From: Rhizobium sp. BK316
Lineage (GTDB): Bacteria; Pseudomonadota; Alphaproteobacteria; Rhizobiales; Rhizobiaceae
Direction of reading: 5' to 3'
NCBI RefSeq assembly: GCF_014193695.1
Contig: NZ_JACHZR010000001.1
Span: 223,309 to 287,308 of the forward strand
DNA length: 64,000 nt
Shown here: piece after piece, positions 8,864 to 17,650 of the stretch
How the letters are laid out: each line of letters starts with the position of its first letter
How positions within the stretch are numbered: position 1 is the stretch's first letter
Position numbers and translations under genes: made by a program
Notes under the pieces: model-generated
Databases searched by the model: none
Seen by the model: the letters and a program-made list of their open reading frames with translations, nothing else
What the model was told of the DNA's origin: nothing

Positions 8864-9892
8864 TCAAAGCCACTTGATCCGCCTGAGGACCATCAGCGTT
8901 GCGACCGACGTGACCGCGACGAAGGCAACGATGATGATGAAAGCCCAGGTATCGTTGACGCCGGGGATTCCGCCGACATTCATGCCGAAAAGACCAGCCA
9001 CCACGCTCGGCGGCAGCAGGAGGGCGGCGAGCGCTGCAAGTCGGTTGGAATTGCGGGCAATCCGTTCGCTGATGACAGTGGACAGGTCGTCATGAAGAAT
9101 GCCGGTGCGGTCGCGGATGGCGTCGAGATATTCGATGAAGCGCATCAGCTTGTCGATTACCTCGCGAAAACGCAGCTTGTCACGCTCCTTCAGCCATGGG
9201 GCGTCGTCATGTTCGATACGGTTCAAGGCATCGCGTTGAGGTGCGAGATAGCGCCGAAGCTGCACGGAGCGGCGGCGAAGCTGCTTCAGCCGCTCGCGCA
9301 CCTCGCTGGCTTCGCCGTGAAAGATCAGCTCGTCCAGCTCATCGACCTCTTCGTCCATCGTGTCGAGCACCGGCTCGAGGTCGCGTACCAGCTTTTCGCT
9401 GACGAGGGCGAGCAGTTCCCCCGTCTGTCTAGGGCCTTTGCATTTGTCCAGGGCAAGGCGGATATCGCGCAAGGCGGTTATATAATGGCCACTGTCGCGC
9501 AGGGTCACCAGCCTGTGCTCGTCGGCCCATATATGGAGGGGAACGAGATCGATTTCGGCAGGCCCGGCTTTTTCTTCTTCCGGTGGCGCGGCGCAGACGC
9601 TGCGAAGAATGATCAGCAGTCCGTCATCGATGCTTTCGACCCGTGGGCGCGACTCCTCCTGCAGCAAGGCGTCGGCAACCAGCGGGTCGAAGCCGCCTTT
9701 CGTTGTCACCCACTCTGCAGCGGCCGGGTGATCGCGCTCGAAATGCAACCAGACGACGCCGTCATCCGGCGTCCACCGACGTATTGCTTCCATGTCGAGG
9801 GTGCGACAGCCGCCGCGTCCGTCCAGAAGCACGGCGAAACGCAAACCCGGCTCGGCGCCGTAATTTGCAACACTCGTGACCTGCTCGTGCAT
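8864..9892 (-). CDS. zntB: CorA/ZntB-family divalent cation transporter
   Basis: Pentameric cation channel-type transporter of the inner membrane. 342 aa: a long cytoplasmic alpha/beta and helical funnel domain, then two C-terminal transmembrane helices (about residues 280-300 and 310-332). The pore motif is FGMNVGGIPG, the ZntB-like form of the CorA GMN loop rather than the YGMNF/MPE form of Mg-type CorA. Start chosen at ATG 9892 because GGAGG lies 8 bases upstream; an in-frame start 42 bases further out lacks a ribosome site. Position beside a Fur-family regulator and sitABCD fits metal homeostasis. Zn2+ versus Mg2+ direction cannot be decided from sequence. Confidence 0.82.
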   Translation of the reverse strand: MHEQVTSVANYGAEPGLRFAVLLDGRGGCRTLDMEAIRRWTPDDGVVWLHFERDHPAAAEWVTTKGGFDPLVADALLQEESRPRVESIDDGLLIILRSVCAAPPEEEKAGPAEIDLVPLHIWADEHRLVTLRDSGHYITALRDIRLALDKCKGPRQTGELLALVSEKLVRDLEPVLDTMDEEVDELDELIFHGEASEVRERLKQLRRRSVQLRRYLAPQRDALNRIEHDDAPWLKERDKLRFREVIDKLMRFIEYLDAIRDRTGILHDDLSTVISERIARNSNRLAALAALLLPPSVVAGLFGMNVGGIPGVNDTWAFIIIVAFVAVTSVATLMVLRRIKWL

Positions 9893-10306
9893 GAGAAACC
9901 TCCACCCGCCAAAGTCCACCTCTCGTAAGCACACATCAATAGCTTAGCGAGTCGCCGCCGGGCGGCAAGACCATCGAATGCAATGGTGCCGTAGGAGCAA
10001 AACTGCAGGCATCATAAAATCTTCAATGGTCGGATCGCTGCGATCCTTGGCGATCGGTTATGGCGAAAACATCTGAATTCGAGGCAGCGTTGATCGCGGT
10101 GCCGTGCCCATGCTGCTGGTCTGCGGGGAGAGCCATGCGTCTGTTCGGGGGGCAAGATACGAAGCCTGAGGAACAGGGTCGCCGCCGCATGGGCTGCGGG
10201 CGAAAAGCGCTGGTTGCTCAGCGCGTTTTCCGCGTCAACCGCATCAAGAGACTCTTCTGCCAGGGTATTCGCGCCTTTGCATCGTGATCGCCGTATTGTC
10301 AGCGAT
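9893..10306. other. Intergenic stretch with no supportable gene
   Basis: About 410 bases between the zntB-like start and the phhA stop. Short frames exist on both strands but none has a ribosome site, family resemblance or typical codon use. The only structure noted is the near-palindrome GGATCGC-T-GCGATCC at 10032-10046. It must hold the promoter of the zntB-like gene. Confidence 0.5.
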
Positions 10307-11098
10307 TCACGAAGCTTTGGCCTCGAACGTGGGAGCAAAATCACCCAGCGATTTCGCCTTGAGGATCGTGCCCTCGATATCCTGCTCCACGATCGCTTCA
10401 AGATCGGCGAAGCTATCGATGACATAGTAGATCGGCTGCAGAATATCGATCCGGTAGGGTGTCCTCAGCACGCTCAACAGATCGAACGGTCGAAATTCGC
10501 ACGCCTTGCCTTCCGTTGCCGCCTTCGCTTCGCTTGGCGATGAGACGATTCCCGCGCCGAAGCAGCGGCGGCCTTGCGGCGTATTGATCAGGCCGAATTC
10601 GACCGTGAACCAGAAAATCCGGAACAGATGCCATGAATAGCCCTTGCCGAGGCGGACGGCCGTTTCGCCAAAATGCCGCACGAAATTGGCGTAGCTCTGG
10701 TTGGTCAGCATGGGGCAGTGGCCGAAAACCTCGTGGAACAGGTCCGGTTCCTCGATATAGTCGATATGCTCGCGACGGCGGAGGAACGTTGCGAGCGGGA
10801 ATTTGCCCTGCGACAGGAGTTCATAAAAGCGCGAGGGCGGAATGAGCGCCGGCACGCCTTCGACGCCGAAGCCGGTGGTCTCGTTCAGGCGTCGGTTTAC
10901 ATCGCGAAGCTGAGGCACCTTGTCCGGTTTCAGCCCCAGCATTTTGACGCCATCAAGGTATTCGCGGCAGGCCGTATCGGCGAGCAGCTTCATCTGACGC
11001 CGGTAGAGCTCACCCCATATCGCATCTTCTTCGGGAGTGTAGGAATACAAACCATCCGGGCCGGGCAGTTTGGCGGTGTAGGTGCTTTCCTTGGTCAT
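10307..11098 (-). CDS. phhA: Phenylalanine 4-hydroxylase
   Basis: Pterin-dependent non-haem iron monooxygenase converting phenylalanine to tyrosine. 263 aa, the usual length of bacterial PhhA, which has only the catalytic domain. Iron ligands are visible: His122 and His127 in DLFHEVFGHCP and Glu167 in FTVEFGL. ATG 11098 has AGGAGG 8 bases upstream. Divergent from an Lrp-family regulator; a near-perfect inverted repeat lies between them. It feeds the hpd-hmgA-fah-maiA genes further along, giving complete phenylalanine breakdown. No pterin carbinolamine dehydratase (phhB) is adjacent. Confidence 0.95.
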   Translation of the reverse strand: MTKESTYTAKLPGPDGLYSYTPEEDAIWGELYRRQMKLLADTACREYLDGVKMLGLKPDKVPQLRDVNRRLNETTGFGVEGVPALIPPSRFYELLSQGKFPLATFLRRREHIDYIEEPDLFHEVFGHCPMLTNQSYANFVRHFGETAVRLGKGYSWHLFRIFWFTVEFGLINTPQGRRCFGAGIVSSPSEAKAATEGKACEFRPFDLLSVLRTPYRIDILQPIYYVIDSFADLEAIVEQDIEGTILKAKSLGDFAPTFEAKAS

Positions 11099-11124
11099 AG
11101 GCTGATCCTCCTAGGCCGGCGCTA

Positions 11125-11196
11125 TTCCCGCCATTATGATCCGGGTTTGGAGGATTTTCTTTTCTTTCCCGGAGGCAATTGCCATAATGGTGGGAA
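11125..11196. promoter_or_regulatory. Inverted-repeat operator pair between phhA and lrp-type gene
   Basis: TTCCCGCCATTATG at 11125-11138 is mirrored by CATAATGGTGGGAA at 11183-11196, with one mismatch between 14-base arms and about 58 bases between arm centres. The arms lie near the start of each divergent gene. Lrp-family octamers commonly bind paired sites at such spacing, so this is probably the regulator's operator controlling phhA and itself. Confidence 0.6.
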
Positions 11197-11208
11197 ATAT
11201 TCCCTGAT

Positions 11209-11682
11209 ATGATGCAGAAAATGAAAGAACCTGGGAATTTTCGTCGCACGCTTCTGCAACTCATCCAGGCCGACGGCAGTCTTTCGCTGGCGGACCTCGC
11301 GGAAAAGGCCGGCATGTCGCAGAGTTCGGCCTGGCGGAAGATCCAGGAGCTGGAAACAGACGGCGTCATCCGCAAGCGCGTGACGCTGCTCGATCCCGGA
11401 AAACTCGATCTCAAGCTCTGCGTCATCGCGCATGTGACACTGGAGGATCATCACGAAGAGGCGGTGGCATCCTTCGCTTCGGTGGTGCTGGAGCGGCCGG
11501 AGATCATGGAGTGCTACGCTCTGTCAGGCGCCTTCGACTACATGCTGAAGATCCGCGCGAGGGACGTGGAAAGCTACGAAGCCTTCATGACCCGCTACCT
11601 CATGCGCAACCCGCATGTGCGCACGGTCGTCTCGAGCTTCGTGCTGCGCGAGCTGAAATTCTCGACCGAACTGCCGATCTGA
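11209..11682 (+). CDS. Lrp/AsnC-family regulator, probable phhA regulator
   Basis: Feast/famine DNA-binding protein, 157 aa. The N-terminal helix-turn-helix includes LSLADLAEKAGMSQSSAWRK. The C-terminal RAM domain runs from about residue 70, with CYALSGAFDYMLKIRARD forming the usual effector-site strand. Divergent from phhA with an inverted repeat between, so activation of phhA by phenylalanine or tyrosine is likely by analogy. Three in-frame ATGs (11209, 11212, 11221) are possible starts. Confidence 0.88.
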   Translation: MMQKMKEPGNFRRTLLQLIQADGSLSLADLAEKAGMSQSSAWRKIQELETDGVIRKRVTLLDPGKLDLKLCVIAHVTLEDHHEEAVASFASVVLERPEIMECYALSGAFDYMLKIRARDVESYEAFMTRYLMRNPHVRTVVSSFVLRELKFSTELPI

Positions 11683-11696
11683 CGTTTGGTGCGAGA

Positions 11697-12197
11697 TCAC
11701 CGCGTGCTGTCGCCATGCCAGCTACCCGGCATGTGTATCGGAAAGCCTTCGAATGTCTTCAGTGTATCGAGCACGATCGACGTCTTCACGTGCTGCACCG
11801 ACTCGTGGGGTAATAGAACGTCGTTGACGAATTTTGAGAGGTCGGCGAGCCCGCGGGTCGCCACCTTAAGGTGATAGTCCATTTCACCGGTCAATGCATA
11901 GGCTTCGAGAACTTCCGGTAAGCCGTTGATCAGCTGCGAAAATCTGCGGGCATTGTCTCTATTGTGGGTCGCAAGCGTCACGGAAATCACTACCAGCATA
12001 TCCAGACCCAGCTTCTGTTGATCCAGATAGGCCCGGTAGCTGCGAATATATCCCTCGGACTCCAGTCTCGTCCGCCGGCGCGAGCATTGCGAGGGTGAAA
12101 GCGCAATCCGCTCCCCCAACTCGTTGTTCGTCAATCGGCCGTCTTTTTGAAGTTCCTGGAGCAGGCGCAAATCCAATTTATCGAGCTGTTCATCCAT
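11697..12197 (-). CDS. Lrp/AsnC-family regulator divergent from hpd
   Basis: Second feast/famine regulator, 166 aa. It has the HTH stretch LTNNELGERIALSPSQCSRR and a C-terminal RAM domain with YALTGEMDYHLKV. ATG 12197 is preceded by GGAG at a rather long spacing; an alternative start 21 bases upstream is possible. It faces away from hpd, so it probably controls hpd-hmgA in response to tyrosine or a related amino acid. It converges tail-to-tail with the phhA regulator with only 14 bases between stops. Confidence 0.87.
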   Translation of the reverse strand: MDEQLDKLDLRLLQELQKDGRLTNNELGERIALSPSQCSRRRTRLESEGYIRSYRAYLDQQKLGLDMLVVISVTLATHNRDNARRFSQLINGLPEVLEAYALTGEMDYHLKVATRGLADLSKFVNDVLLPHESVQHVKTSIVLDTLKTFEGFPIHMPGSWHGDSTR

Positions 12198-12326
12198 TGC
12201 GCGAAATCTCCAAAACACTCACGAACCGTGCATAATGTCTTCCCCTGGCATGAAGAATGCAAGAACTTTGCATGCGTTTTGGGCCACACTTTGCACAGTC
12301 AAAGTCCAATTCTTCAGGAGGAGAAA

Positions 12327-13436
12327 ATGGGTCCTTTCCCGCATGATGCGCCGCCTTCGGAAATCACCGCCGACAATCCGGCCGGCACCGATGGCTTCGA
12401 ATTTGTTGAATTCGCTCATCCTGAGCCCGAGAAGCTGCGCGAGCTCTTCATACGCATGGGTTATGTTGCCGTCGCAAAGCACAAGACGAAAGACATCACC
12501 GTCTGGCGTCAGGGCGACATCAACTATGTCCTGAACGCCGAACCCGGCAGCCATGCCGCTCGTTTCGTCGCAGAGCATGGTCCCTGTGCCCCGTCGATGG
12601 CGTGGCGCGTTGTCGACGCCAGACATGCCTTCGATCACGCGGTGTCAAAAGGCGCTGTCCCCTATGACGGCGATGACAAGGCGCTTGACGTTCCGGCAAT
12701 CGTCGGCATTGGCGGCTCGCTGCTCTATTTCGTCGAGACCTATGGAGCAAAGGGATCGGCATACGATGCCGAGTTCGATTGGCTTGGTGAGCGCAACCCG
12801 TATCCCCAGGGGATCGGTTTCTACTATCTCGACCATCTCACTCACAACGTCTTCCGCGGCAATATGGACAAGTGGTGGGATTTTTACCGCAACCTGTTCA
12901 ATTTCAAGCAGATCCACTTCTTCGACATCGATGGGCGCATCACCGGTCTGGTGAGCCGCGCCATCACGTCGCCCTGCGGCAAGATCCGCATTCCGTTGAA
13001 TGAATCGAAGGACGACACGAGCCAGATCGAGGAATATCTGAAGAAATACCGGGGCGAGGGCATCCAGCACATCGCCGTTGGAACGGAAGATATCTATGAG
13101 GCGACCGACAGGCTTGCCGACAATGGTCTGCGCTTCATGCCGGGTCCGCCGGAAACCTATTACGACATGTCCTACGAACGCGTGAACGGTCATAGCGAAC
13201 CTGTCGACCGCATGAAGAAGCACGGCATCCTCATCGACGGCGAAGGCGTGGTGAATGGCGGCATGACGAAAATCCTGCTCCAGATCTTCTCCAAAACCGT
13301 CATCGGACCCATCTTCTTCGAGTTCATCCAGCGCAAGGGCGACGAGGGATTCGGCGAAGGCAATTTCCGCGCGCTTTTCGAGTCGATCGAGGCCGATCAG
13401 ATCAAACGTGGTGTCATCGGTACTGCGGCGGAGTAA
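12327..13436 (+). CDS. hpd: 4-hydroxyphenylpyruvate dioxygenase
   Basis: Fe(II) dioxygenase turning 4-hydroxyphenylpyruvate into homogentisate. 369 aa from ATG 12327, which has an AGGAGGAG ribosome site; the longer open frame upstream has none. Two VOC-type domains are seen. Iron ligands by motif are His170 ([13 protein letters not shown]), His248 ([11 protein letters not shown]) and Glu332 ([18 protein letters not shown]). First gene of the run hpd-hmgA-fah-maiA. A divergent Lrp-type regulator suggests local control. Confidence 0.96.
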   Translation: MGPFPHDAPPSEITADNPAGTDGFEFVEFAHPEPEKLRELFIRMGYVAVAKHKTKDITVWRQGDINYVLNAEPGSHAARFVAEHGPCAPSMAWRVVDARHAFDHAVSKGAVPYDGDDKALDVPAIVGIGGSLLYFVETYGAKGSAYDAEFDWLGERNPYPQGIGFYYLDHLTHNVFRGNMDKWWDFYRNLFNFKQIHFFDIDGRITGLVSRAITSPCGKIRIPLNESKDDTSQIEEYLKKYRGEGIQHIAVGTEDIYEATDRLADNGLRFMPGPPETYYDMSYERVNGHSEPVDRMKKHGILIDGEGVVNGGMTKILLQIFSKTVIGPIFFEFIQRKGDEGFGEGNFRALFESIEADQIKRGVIGTAAE

Positions 13437-13453
13437 ACTCGTGGGACCATCTC

Positions 13454-13473
13454 GCGCGTCTGAAAAGACGCGC
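13454..13473. other. Intercistronic hairpin with GAAA loop between hpd and hmgA
   Basis: GCGCGTCT-GAAA-AGACGCGC is a perfect 8-bp stem closed by a GNRA-type tetraloop, 17 bases after the hpd stop and 34 before hmgA. There is no T-run, so it is more likely an mRNA-stability or partial-attenuation element than a full terminator. Confidence 0.6.
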
Positions 13474-13507
13474 TAGCGCCGGAGAGTTTTCGGGGGAGGA
13501 GTTGAGC

Positions 13508-14869
13508 ATGGACCAGACATCGATCCAGACGTCAGACGGTGAAGCCGCGACGGCAAACAAGCTGAAATATATGCCGGGGTTCGGCAACGACTTCGAAACG
13601 GAGTCGCTTCCCGGCGCCTTACCCCAAGGCCAAAACAGCCCCCAGAAATGCAACTACGGTCTCTATGCCGAGCAGCTTTCCGGCTCGCCGTTCACTGCGC
13701 CGCGCGGGACGAACGAAAGGTCCTGGCTTTATCGCATTCGCCCGAGCGTGCGTCACACGAGCCGCTTTTCGAACGCGTCCTATCCGCTCTGGAAGACTGC
13801 GCCTTGCCTGGACGAGCATTCGCTTCCCCTGGGCCAGCTTCGCTGGGATCCCATTCCCGCCCCCACCGAGAAGCTGACGTTTCTCCAGAGCGTGCGGACA
13901 ATGACGACGGCAGGCGATGTCACGACCCAGGTGGGCATGTCGGCACATGCCTACGTCTTCAATGAGGATATGGTCAATGATTATTTCTTCAACGCCGATG
14001 GTGAACTGCTGATCGTGCCGCAACTCGGCGCCATCAGGGTGTTCACCGAAATGGGCATCATGGATGTCGAACCCCTGGAAATATGCCTCATACCTCGCGG
14101 CATGATGTTCAAGGTGCTGCGCAGCGGCGAGCAGCCGGTCTGGCGCGGATATATCTGCGAGAACTACGGCGCAAAATTCACGCTGCCGGATCGCGGACCC
14201 ATCGGTGCGAACTGCCTGGCAAATCCGCGCGACTTCAAGACGCCTGTCGCCGCTTTCGAGGACAAGGAAAAGCCTTGCCGCGTCCATGTGAAGTGGTGCG
14301 GAAAGTTCTACGTTACCGATATCGGCCACTCGCCCCTCGACGTGGTGGCCTGGCACGGCAACTACGCCCCCTTTAAATACGACTTGCGGACATTTGCGCC
14401 GGTCGGTGCGATCCGCTTCGATCATCCCGATCCGTCGATCTTTTCGGTGCTGACCGCCCCAACCGAAGATGCAGGCACGGCGAATGTCGATTTCGTGATC
14501 TTTCCGCCGCGCTGGCTGGTCGCCGAACATACTTTCCGTCCGCCGTGGTACCATCGCAACATCATGAGCGAGTTCATGGGCTTGATCCACGGCCAGTACG
14601 ACGCCAAGGAGGAGGGCTTCGTGCCGGGCGGCATGAGCCTGCACAATATGATGCTTCCCCACGGGCCGGACGCGCTCGCCTTCGAAAAGGCATCCAATGC
14701 CGAGCTCAAACCGGTGAAGCTGGATCACACCATGGCCTTCATGTTCGAGACCCGGTACCCGCAGCAATTGACGAAATACGCAGCCGAGCTTGAAACGCTG
14801 CAGGACGATTACCTGGAGTGCTGGGACGGCCTGGAACGCAAGTTCGACGGAACCCCGGGTATCAAATGA
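13508..14869 (+). CDS. hmgA: Homogentisate 1,2-dioxygenase
   Basis: Ring-cleaving Fe(II) dioxygenase giving maleylacetoacetate. 453 aa, a normal family length. Start ATG 13508 lies 7 bases after GGAGGA; a TTG two codons earlier is less likely. Family hallmarks are the N-terminal [24 protein letters not shown] and the metal region [16 protein letters not shown] followed by [10 protein letters not shown]. Follows hpd by 71 bases. Confidence 0.96.
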   Translation: MDQTSIQTSDGEAATANKLKYMPGFGNDFETESLPGALPQGQNSPQKCNYGLYAEQLSGSPFTAPRGTNERSWLYRIRPSVRHTSRFSNASYPLWKTAPCLDEHSLPLGQLRWDPIPAPTEKLTFLQSVRTMTTAGDVTTQVGMSAHAYVFNEDMVNDYFFNADGELLIVPQLGAIRVFTEMGIMDVEPLEICLIPRGMMFKVLRSGEQPVWRGYICENYGAKFTLPDRGPIGANCLANPRDFKTPVAAFEDKEKPCRVHVKWCGKFYVTDIGHSPLDVVAWHGNYAPFKYDLRTFAPVGAIRFDHPDPSIFSVLTAPTEDAGTANVDFVIFPPRWLVAEHTFRPPWYHRNIMSEFMGLIHGQYDAKEEGFVPGGMSLHNMMLPHGPDALAFEKASNAELKPVKLDHTMAFMFETRYPQQLTKYAAELETLQDDYLECWDGLERKFDGTPGIK

Positions 14870-14918
14870 TGGCATCAAGTGATGATCGGCCAAGCATCCT
14901 CTGGCGTGGGAACGGAAT

Positions 14919-15944
14919 ATGAAGCTTGCGACGTTAAGAGACTCCACGAGAGACGGCCGCCTCGTCATCGTTTCCCGTGATCTTACCCGTTGTTGTGAAG
15001 TCGGTCACATTGCCCGGACCCTGCAGGCAGTACTCGATGACTGGGAACACGTGGCTCCGAGACTCGAACTGATTGCCGAAGGCATTGAGACCGGAGCTCA
15101 GCCGACGATCAGGTTTCACGAACATGACGCCGCATCGCCCTTGCCGCGGGCCTACCAATGGGCCGACGGTTCGGCCTACGTCAACCATGTCGAACTGGTG
15201 CGCAGGGCGCGGGGCGCGGAGATGCCGGCGAGCTTCTGGTCCGATCCGCTAATGTATCAAGGTGGTTCGGACGGCTTCCTCGCGCCGCGCGACCCGATCC
15301 TGGTGGCTGACGAGGCTTACGGGATCGACCTGGAGGGCGAGGTTGCCGTCATCACCGGCGATGTTGCTATGGGTTCCAGTCCGGAAGCTGCGCGCGACGC
15401 CATCCGGCTGGTAATGCTCGTCAACGACGTGTCGCTGCGTGGTCTCATACCGGATGAACTGGCAAAGGGATTCGGTTTCTTCCAGTCCAAGCCGGCATCG
15501 GCATTTTCCCCGGTCGCGGTGACGCCGGACGAACTCGGAAAGGCGTGGGACGGCGGCAAGCTGCATCTTCCACTGCTCGTGAGCTTGAACGGCAGGGTAT
15601 TCGGCAAGGCGAATGCCGGCATCGACATGACGTTTGATTTTGGCCAGCTGATCGCCCATGCCGCCAAAACGCGCAATCTCGTGGCTGGGACGATCGTCGG
15701 CTCGGGAACGGTTTCCAACAAGCTGGACGGCGGCCTGGGTAAGCCGGTGGAAGACGGAGGAGCCGGCTACTCTTGCATTGCCGAACTGCGGATGATCGAG
15801 GCCATCGAGACCGGATCGCCGAAGACGCCGTTCATGCGGTTCGGAGACCAGGTTCGCATCGAGATGAAGGATCATGCCGGCCACTCGATCTTTGGGGCGA
15901 TCGAGCAGACGGTCGAAGAATACAGGGGAACCGGGCTGCGATGA
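14919..15944 (+). CDS. fahA: Fumarylacetoacetase (FAH family)
   Basis: Hydrolyses fumarylacetoacetate to fumarate and acetoacetate, the last step of tyrosine degradation. 341 aa, the shorter bacterial form. The FAH-fold metal region is seen in YGIDLEGEVAVITGDV, and the catalytic-core stretch GFGFFQSKPASAFSPVAVTPD follows. Coupled to the isomerase gene by an ATGA overlap at the end. Position in the homogentisate operon decides the assignment over other FAH-superfamily hydrolases. Confidence 0.9.
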   Translation: MKLATLRDSTRDGRLVIVSRDLTRCCEVGHIARTLQAVLDDWEHVAPRLELIAEGIETGAQPTIRFHEHDAASPLPRAYQWADGSAYVNHVELVRRARGAEMPASFWSDPLMYQGGSDGFLAPRDPILVADEAYGIDLEGEVAVITGDVAMGSSPEAARDAIRLVMLVNDVSLRGLIPDELAKGFGFFQSKPASAFSPVAVTPDELGKAWDGGKLHLPLLVSLNGRVFGKANAGIDMTFDFGQLIAHAAKTRNLVAGTIVGSGTVSNKLDGGLGKPVEDGGAGYSCIAELRMIEAIETGSPKTPFMRFGDQVRIEMKDHAGHSIFGAIEQTVEEYRGTGLR

Positions 15945-16573
15945 ACGAGGTCGTTCTCTACGACTACTGGAGATCGTCCGCGAGTTATCGCGTCCGTATC
16001 GCGCTCAATCTCCTGGCTATCGACTATAAGATAGTGTCGATCAACTTGCTGCAAGGAGCGCACAAGATGCCGGAATATTTTGCGCTCAACCCGCAGGGGC
16101 TCGTGCCGACGTTGGTGATCGACGGAAGAATACTGACGCAGTCGCTGGCAATCATTGAATATCTGGCCGAGCTTCGGCCGGAATGCGGATTGCTGCCATC
16201 GGATATTGCCGACCGCCAGAACGTGCGCGCCCTCGCATATGCCGTCGCCATGGACATCCATCCGATATGCAACATGCACGTCGTGGCGCATCTCATGACC
16301 ATGACTGACAAGGCCGACGCCCGGGAAGAATGGATGAAACATTTCATCACGGACGGACTTTGCAAGCTGGAAGCCATGATCGGCAAATTCGACGGAGAGT
16401 TCAGCCTTGGGGATACGCCGACGATGGCGGATCTCTGTCTTGTTCCGCAAGTTTACAATGCCCGCCGCTGGGGCGTTGATATGACCGATTTCAAGCGTAT
16501 CGTCGATATCGACGCCAAATGCGCCAACCTGCCGGCCTTCCAGGCGGCGCATCCCGACCGTGTGAGACCGTAA
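15941..16573 (+). CDS. maiA: Maleylacetoacetate isomerase (zeta-class GST)
   Basis: Glutathione-dependent cis-trans isomerase converting maleylacetoacetate to fumarylacetoacetate. 210 aa. The zeta-class glutathione/active-site motif SSASYRVRIALNLL is at the N-terminus, with a GST C-terminal helical domain after about residue 85. ATG 15941 overlaps the fah stop by four bases. Last gene of the homogentisate run. Confidence 0.93.
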   Translation: MNEVVLYDYWRSSASYRVRIALNLLAIDYKIVSINLLQGAHKMPEYFALNPQGLVPTLVIDGRILTQSLAIIEYLAELRPECGLLPSDIADRQNVRALAYAVAMDIHPICNMHVVAHLMTMTDKADAREEWMKHFITDGLCKLEAMIGKFDGEFSLGDTPTMADLCLVPQVYNARRWGVDMTDFKRIVDIDAKCANLPAFQAAHPDRVRP

Positions 16574-16689
16574 CGAAGCCTGAACCGTGACGAGAACCGA
16601 GCTGCCGATGTGGATCCAGCCCGCTCTGCCATTGCACACCGCTCTCGCGCCCTTCATGATGCCCTTACCCTCAGCATACACGGTCAGAC

Positions 16690-17436
16690 ATGCGCATCTT
16701 TCTGGTTCGACACGGCGAATCTCTCGGCAACATCAGCGAGAGCGCCTACCGGCTGTTCGGCGACCACAATGTTCCGCTGACGGAATGGGGCTACCAGCAG
16801 GCGCTGGCCGCGGGGCGCAGCATCGCTTCCCATCTGGCAGCGCTGCCTCGCGCCGCGCCGAAGGCGACCATCTGGCATTCGCCATATCTGCGGACGCGCC
16901 AGACCAAGGACGCAATCATCGAGGCCTCGCCTGCGGACGCCATCGGCGATGTTCATGAGGATTATCTGCTGCGGGAGCAGGATTTCGGCCTCTTCACCGA
17001 GATCTACGACCGGGCCGAGCAGCGGCGCAAATTTCCGGAAGAATTCGAGAAATGGGCCAGGCTTCGCAACAACAGCGGCAAATTCTATGCCCGCCCACCG
17101 GACGGCGAGAGCCGGGCGGACGTTGCCCAGCGGGTGCGGCTGTTTCTACAGACCGTGATGCATGACATCGGCGGCGGTAACGACACCGTGATCATCGTCG
17201 GTCACGGCGTCACCAACCGTGCTTTCGAGATGAATTTCCTGCATCACAGCGTCGAATGGTTCGAGCGCTCCGACAATCCGGGCAACGCCGATGTGACGCT
17301 AATCGAGGGCTCGCATGCGCAAGGCTATCGGTCGATGCTTCTGCACAAGGCTGGCGACCGCGACCCAGCCGAGGCGACAGAAATGCGTGGCGCCCATGGT
17401 TCGGAACTGACGATCGCGCCGAAGACCCGCGACTAG
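16690..17436 (+). CDS. Histidine phosphatase superfamily protein
   Basis: Phosphoglycerate mutase-like phosphatase, 248 aa. The catalytic RHGES motif is at residues 7-11, a second Arg lies in SPYLRTRQT, and the C-terminal catalytic His is in IIVGHGVTNR. The acid-base region is the LLREQDFGLF stretch. Substrate is not identifiable; the branch includes cofactor-dependent mutase-like and SixA-like phosphatases. Stands alone between the tyrosine operon and prc, with 116 bases before it and no obvious partner. Confidence 0.8.
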   Translation: MRIFLVRHGESLGNISESAYRLFGDHNVPLTEWGYQQALAAGRSIASHLAALPRAAPKATIWHSPYLRTRQTKDAIIEASPADAIGDVHEDYLLREQDFGLFTEIYDRAEQRRKFPEEFEKWARLRNNSGKFYARPPDGESRADVAQRVRLFLQTVMHDIGGGNDTVIIVGHGVTNRAFEMNFLHHSVEWFERSDNPGNADVTLIEGSHAQGYRSMLLHKAGDRDPAEATEMRGAHGSELTIAPKTRD

Positions 17437-17650
17437 TCCCTCGCTGCGCGAGTATAGAAGCTGGGTGGCTGTCTGTTGCGATGGTGGCGACTCATGGCTA
17501 GAACGGCCTGAAAGCGGAACACTGGGGTCGCGCCGCATACTTTTCGCGGCTTTGCAAACCATGCCGTTTGCCACCTGCCTGCCAAAAAACCACAATTGCC
17601 CACCTAAATCACACATCGACAACAGGCATGAAGAATTGGATCAACGCTGG

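Noticed and set aside
10032..10046. GGATCGC-T-GCGATCC as a terminator or operator
   Set aside because: One-base centre cannot form a proper loop at full stem length, and it is far from either flanking gene end.
10060..10287. 75-codon plus-strand frame between zntB-like gene and phhA
   Set aside because: No ribosome site, no similarity pattern, and atypical amino-acid composition.
13619..14968. Minus-strand frame of 449 codons
   Set aside because: Antisense of hmgA, an unmistakable homogentisate dioxygenase.
17440..17452. CTCGC-TGC-GCGAG as a terminator after the phosphatase
   Set aside because: Only 5 bp with a 3-base loop and no T-run.
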